Assembly: GCA_905182105.1 (NCBI GenBank)
Contig: CAJJAR010000009.1
Coordinates: forward strand, 62,001-126,000
DNA: 64,000 nt
Direction: 5' to 3'
DNA from: an uncultured Paracoccaceae bacterium
Lineage (GTDB): Bacteria > Pseudomonadota > Alphaproteobacteria > Rhodobacterales > Rhodobacteraceae
This document shows positions 62,191 through 64,000 of this stretch, piece by piece; the stretch's first letter is position 1, and each line of letters starts with the position of its first letter. Both the position numbers and the translations under genes were made by a program. The notes under the pieces were generated by a model. That model saw only the letters and a list, made by a program, of their open reading frames with translations. It was not told the origin of the DNA and did not search any database.

Positions 62191-62931
62191 ATGGAAACGC
62201 CCCCTTTATTGCCACGTGTTGAACAGACCATTTTTGATGGGCAACCTGCGTGGATCAAACGGCCTGAGGAAACGCGTTCAAGTCGCTTTGTGATTCTTCA
62301 CAAGATTTTGCAGCATATTATGCCAAAGGTCTTACATCCTACGGGTGCTTTGGGTGGTATGGGTGCAATCCGCCAAGAGGCAAAGCGGTTAGAGATTTTT
62401 GGCGCAGCGTCCTTGCCCGTTCCGAAGGTGTTGGCGTTGACAGCGGGCAGTGTTGTTTTGTCAGACACGGGTAAACAGTTGCGCGGTGTGTTGTCGGGAA
62501 TGACGGATGTGCAGCTAAAATTTTTGATCCTAGAACGCGCCATACGTGGATTGGTTGCGGTTCATGCCGCGGGTCTTTCGCATGGCCGTCCGTTTCTAAA
62601 GGACATGACTGTAGACGCGGATGACACTCTTCATTTCCTTGATTTGGAAGAAGATCCAACAGCACGGATGTCGCTAGAAGATGCTCAAGCGCGTGATGTT
62701 TGGTTGCTATTGTCGTCTTGCACGGAGTTTTGCGAAGAGCCGTTTAAAGACCTCAACCACCTGTTAAACATATACATTTCTGAATATAGGAGTAGTATTT
62801 TGGTTAATCTGTCTGCGCTGGGCAAGGCGCTACGCCCATATCGTCGGATCATATCTATGCTGCGCGTCAAGGATGTGAGCAAAGATGTGACAGGTGCCTA
62901 TTGGTCCGTTCGGGTTCTTGAAGATTTATAA
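62191..62931 (+). CDS. Protein-kinase-fold protein (KdkA/Bud32-like)
   Basis: About 246 residues from ATG 62191 (METPPLLPRVEQTIF); a frame back to 62107 exists but AGAGGA supports this start. AIRQEAKRLEIFGAASLPVP, LERAIRGLVAVHAAGLSHGR and LHFLDLEEDPTARM follow the kinase order (Glu of helix C, HG.P/K, then D-L-E in place of DFG). This fits lipopolysaccharide kinase-like or Bud32-like proteins. Substrate unknown; it may modify the cell envelope. Confidence 0.7.
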   Translation: METPPLLPRVEQTIFDGQPAWIKRPEETRSSRFVILHKILQHIMPKVLHPTGALGGMGAIRQEAKRLEIFGAASLPVPKVLALTAGSVVLSDTGKQLRGVLSGMTDVQLKFLILERAIRGLVAVHAAGLSHGRPFLKDMTVDADDTLHFLDLEEDPTARMSLEDAQARDVWLLLSSCTEFCEEPFKDLNHLLNIYISEYRSSILVNLSALGKALRPYRRIISMLRVKDVSKDVTGAYWSVRVLEDL

Positions 62932-62963
62932 GCTACCTTTTTCAGTGACCTATTCCCCAAACG

Positions 62964-62995
62964 AAAAAAGCCACCCTCGAAAGGATGGCCTTTTT
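62964..62995. terminator. Bidirectional terminator between the kinase-like gene and rpmJ
   Basis: AAAAAAGCCACCCTCGAAAG pairs with CGAAAGGATGGCCTTTTT; the stem is GCCATCC/GGGTGGC type with T-runs on both strands. It serves the two convergent genes. Confidence 0.88.
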
Positions 62996-63031
62996 AAACT
63001 CTAGCTTGAAAAAGCTAGGTCAATCTAACGA

Positions 63032-63157
63032 TTAACCTTGGCGTGCTTTGAAGCGTGGGTTTGTTTTGTTGATCACGTAAACGCGGCCTTTACGACGTAC
63101 GATACGGCAGTCGCGGTGGCGGCTCTTAAGCGAGCGAAGTGAGTTGCGTACCTTCAT
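63032..63157 (-). CDS. rpmJ: 50S ribosomal protein L36
   Basis: 41 residues: [20 protein letters not shown] then [21 protein letters not shown]. This is the alternative L36 form without the four-Cys zinc site of the classic form (only one Cys is present), common in Rhodobacteraceae. AGAAAGGTTCG precedes the ATG. It is a single-gene unit. Confidence 0.97.
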   Translation of the reverse strand: MKVRNSLRSLKSRHRDCRIVRRKGRVYVINKTNPRFKARQG

Positions 63158-63266
63158 TGGAACGAACCTTTCTAAGTCTTGGCGCGAACCGCGCCGGTTA
63201 AATCAAGTGCCCAACAAAGTTAGGCGGTTAGGCGGGTGTCTGACATAAGCCGGACAATCAAACAAG

Positions 63267-63342
63267 TGGTGGGCGATACAAGGATCGAACTTGTGACCCC
63301 TTCAATGTCAATGAAGTGCTCTACCGCTGAGCTAATCGCCCA
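63267..63342 (-). tRNA. tRNA-Val (anticodon GAC)
   Basis: A 76-nt cloverleaf on the minus strand: acceptor TGGGCGA/TCGCCCA, D-arm GCTC/GAGC, anticodon arm CTTCA-TTGACAT-TGAAG, T-arm with GTTCGATCC, and encoded CCA. Confidence 0.97.
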
Positions 63343-63491
63343 CTCTACCGCTTTGAACTTGAACACCCCTAATAGAAAGGGGCGCGAAAATCCGCGCCGG
63401 TAGGGGGCGTATAAAAGGAGTCGTTGCAGGGATCAAGGGCTTTTGGCTTATGTCATTCATACTATATGGTAAAAGCATCAAAGGACCCGAT

Positions 63492-64000
63492 ATGCCTAAG
63501 TTTGCTTACGAAGTATTGCACCCTGAAAAGCACACATCTTGTGTTGTTTTTGCCTCGCCCCACAGTGGGCGGGACTATCCGTGGTCCTTTTTGCATAAGA
63601 CAGTTTTGGACGAACATTTCATCAGAAGCTCTGAAGATGCCTTTGTAGACAGGCTTTTTGACTGTGCGCCGCAATTTGGGGCCAGCTTTTTGAAGGCAGG
63701 TGCGCCGCGTGCTTTCGTTGATTTGAATCGCAGTGCTGATGAATTGGACCCTGCGTTGATTGAAGGCGTGCGCCGCGTTGGTCAGAATCCACGCATTGCG
63801 TCAGGTTTAGGGGTGATTCCCCGTGTTGTCGCGGGCGGTCGTGCGATTTATCGTGGAAAAATCAGCGAAGCAGAGGCGCAACGCCGGATCACGCTGTACT
63901 GGCGTCCCTATCATGAGATGTTGCAAAAGCTGTTGGACAGCGCGCATCAGCGATTTTCTCAGTCAGTTTTGATTGATTGCCATTCGATGCCTCATGAAGC
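63492..64000 (+). CDS. N-formylglutamate amidohydrolase family protein, partial
   Basis: Runs off the right edge; 169 residues are seen. MPKFAYEVLHPEKHTSCVVF, FASPHSGRDYP, EDAFVDRLFDCAPQFGA, APRAFVDLNRSADELDP, IPRVVAGGRAIYRGKI and LIDCHSMP are the family blocks, holding the His and Glu/Asp metal ligands. These enzymes release formate from N-formylglutamate in histidine breakdown, although many homologues act elsewhere. No hut genes are seen before it. Confidence 0.92.
   Translation, partial: MPKFAYEVLHPEKHTSCVVFASPHSGRDYPWSFLHKTVLDEHFIRSSEDAFVDRLFDCAPQFGASFLKAGAPRAFVDLNRSADELDPALIEGVRRVGQNPRIASGLGVIPRVVAGGRAIYRGKISEAEAQRRITLYWRPYHEMLQKLLDSAHQRFSQSVLIDCHSMPHE

Overview
The window reads as chromosomal DNA of a marine alphaproteobacterium of the Rhodobacteraceae (Roseobacter group). 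The evidence is the petPR and petABC genes of a cytochrome bc1 chain, the hemD / Mic60-like / hemY order, an FMN-riboswitch-controlled type II lumazine synthase, DUF1127 proteins followed by CCUCC-loop hairpin RNAs, and an inverted-repeat family I recall from this clade. Most genes are ordinary housekeeping and transport genes in compact operons with overlapping stops and starts.

Layout. 1-5.4 kb: HU (cut by the edge), adenine salvage (amn, ade), an ArsC-family protein, a VOC protein and a LysR regulator. 5.5-10.5 kb: an acyl-CoA operon (class II aldolase, acyl-CoA dehydrogenase, ATP-grasp CoA ligase, CaiD-like hydratase) with a long inverted repeat before the ligase gene. 10.5-19.9 kb: methyltransferase, YeeZ-type reductase, dxs-ispA-xseB, petR-petP, ilvE, DMT exporter, aroC. 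20-24 kb: TPP riboswitch plus thiBPQ, then ribH2 with an FMN riboswitch. 24-30.5 kb: PaiB-like protein, GST, petABC, mtaB, dapF. 30.6-39.7 kb: tRNA-Lys, ahcY with a perfect palindrome upstream, DUF2853, a frameshifted DUF1761 gene, EVE/YciI/gpsA/tsaD, hemD, Mic60-like protein, hemY.

39.7-47.3 kb is a decaying integrated element in tRNA-Arg(CCU). It is bounded by a direct repeat of the 5' half of the tRNA gene, with paired CTACAC motifs spaced 22 nt apart near both ends. It carries a tyrosine recombinase broken by one in-frame TAA, a serine-recombinase remnant, two DUF1127 genes (one followed by four CcsR-like CCUCC hairpins), small zinc-ribbon and membrane proteins, a coiled-coil HTH protein, a pentapeptide-repeat protein, duplicated short coding segments and about 1.1 kb of structured noncoding DNA. 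This is the most unusual part of the window.

47.4-64 kb: LacI regulator, YcaQ-like protein, malonyl-CoA synthetase, 5-oxoprolinase pxpBCA, an iron-binding protein behind an iron-box-like site, tungstate transporter tupBCA, glycine betaine transporter proXWV with an internal terminator, leuB, a kinase-like protein, rpmJ, tRNA-Val and a partial N-formylglutamate amidohydrolase.

Function calls rest on protein motifs read by eye and on remembered families; no database search was run.
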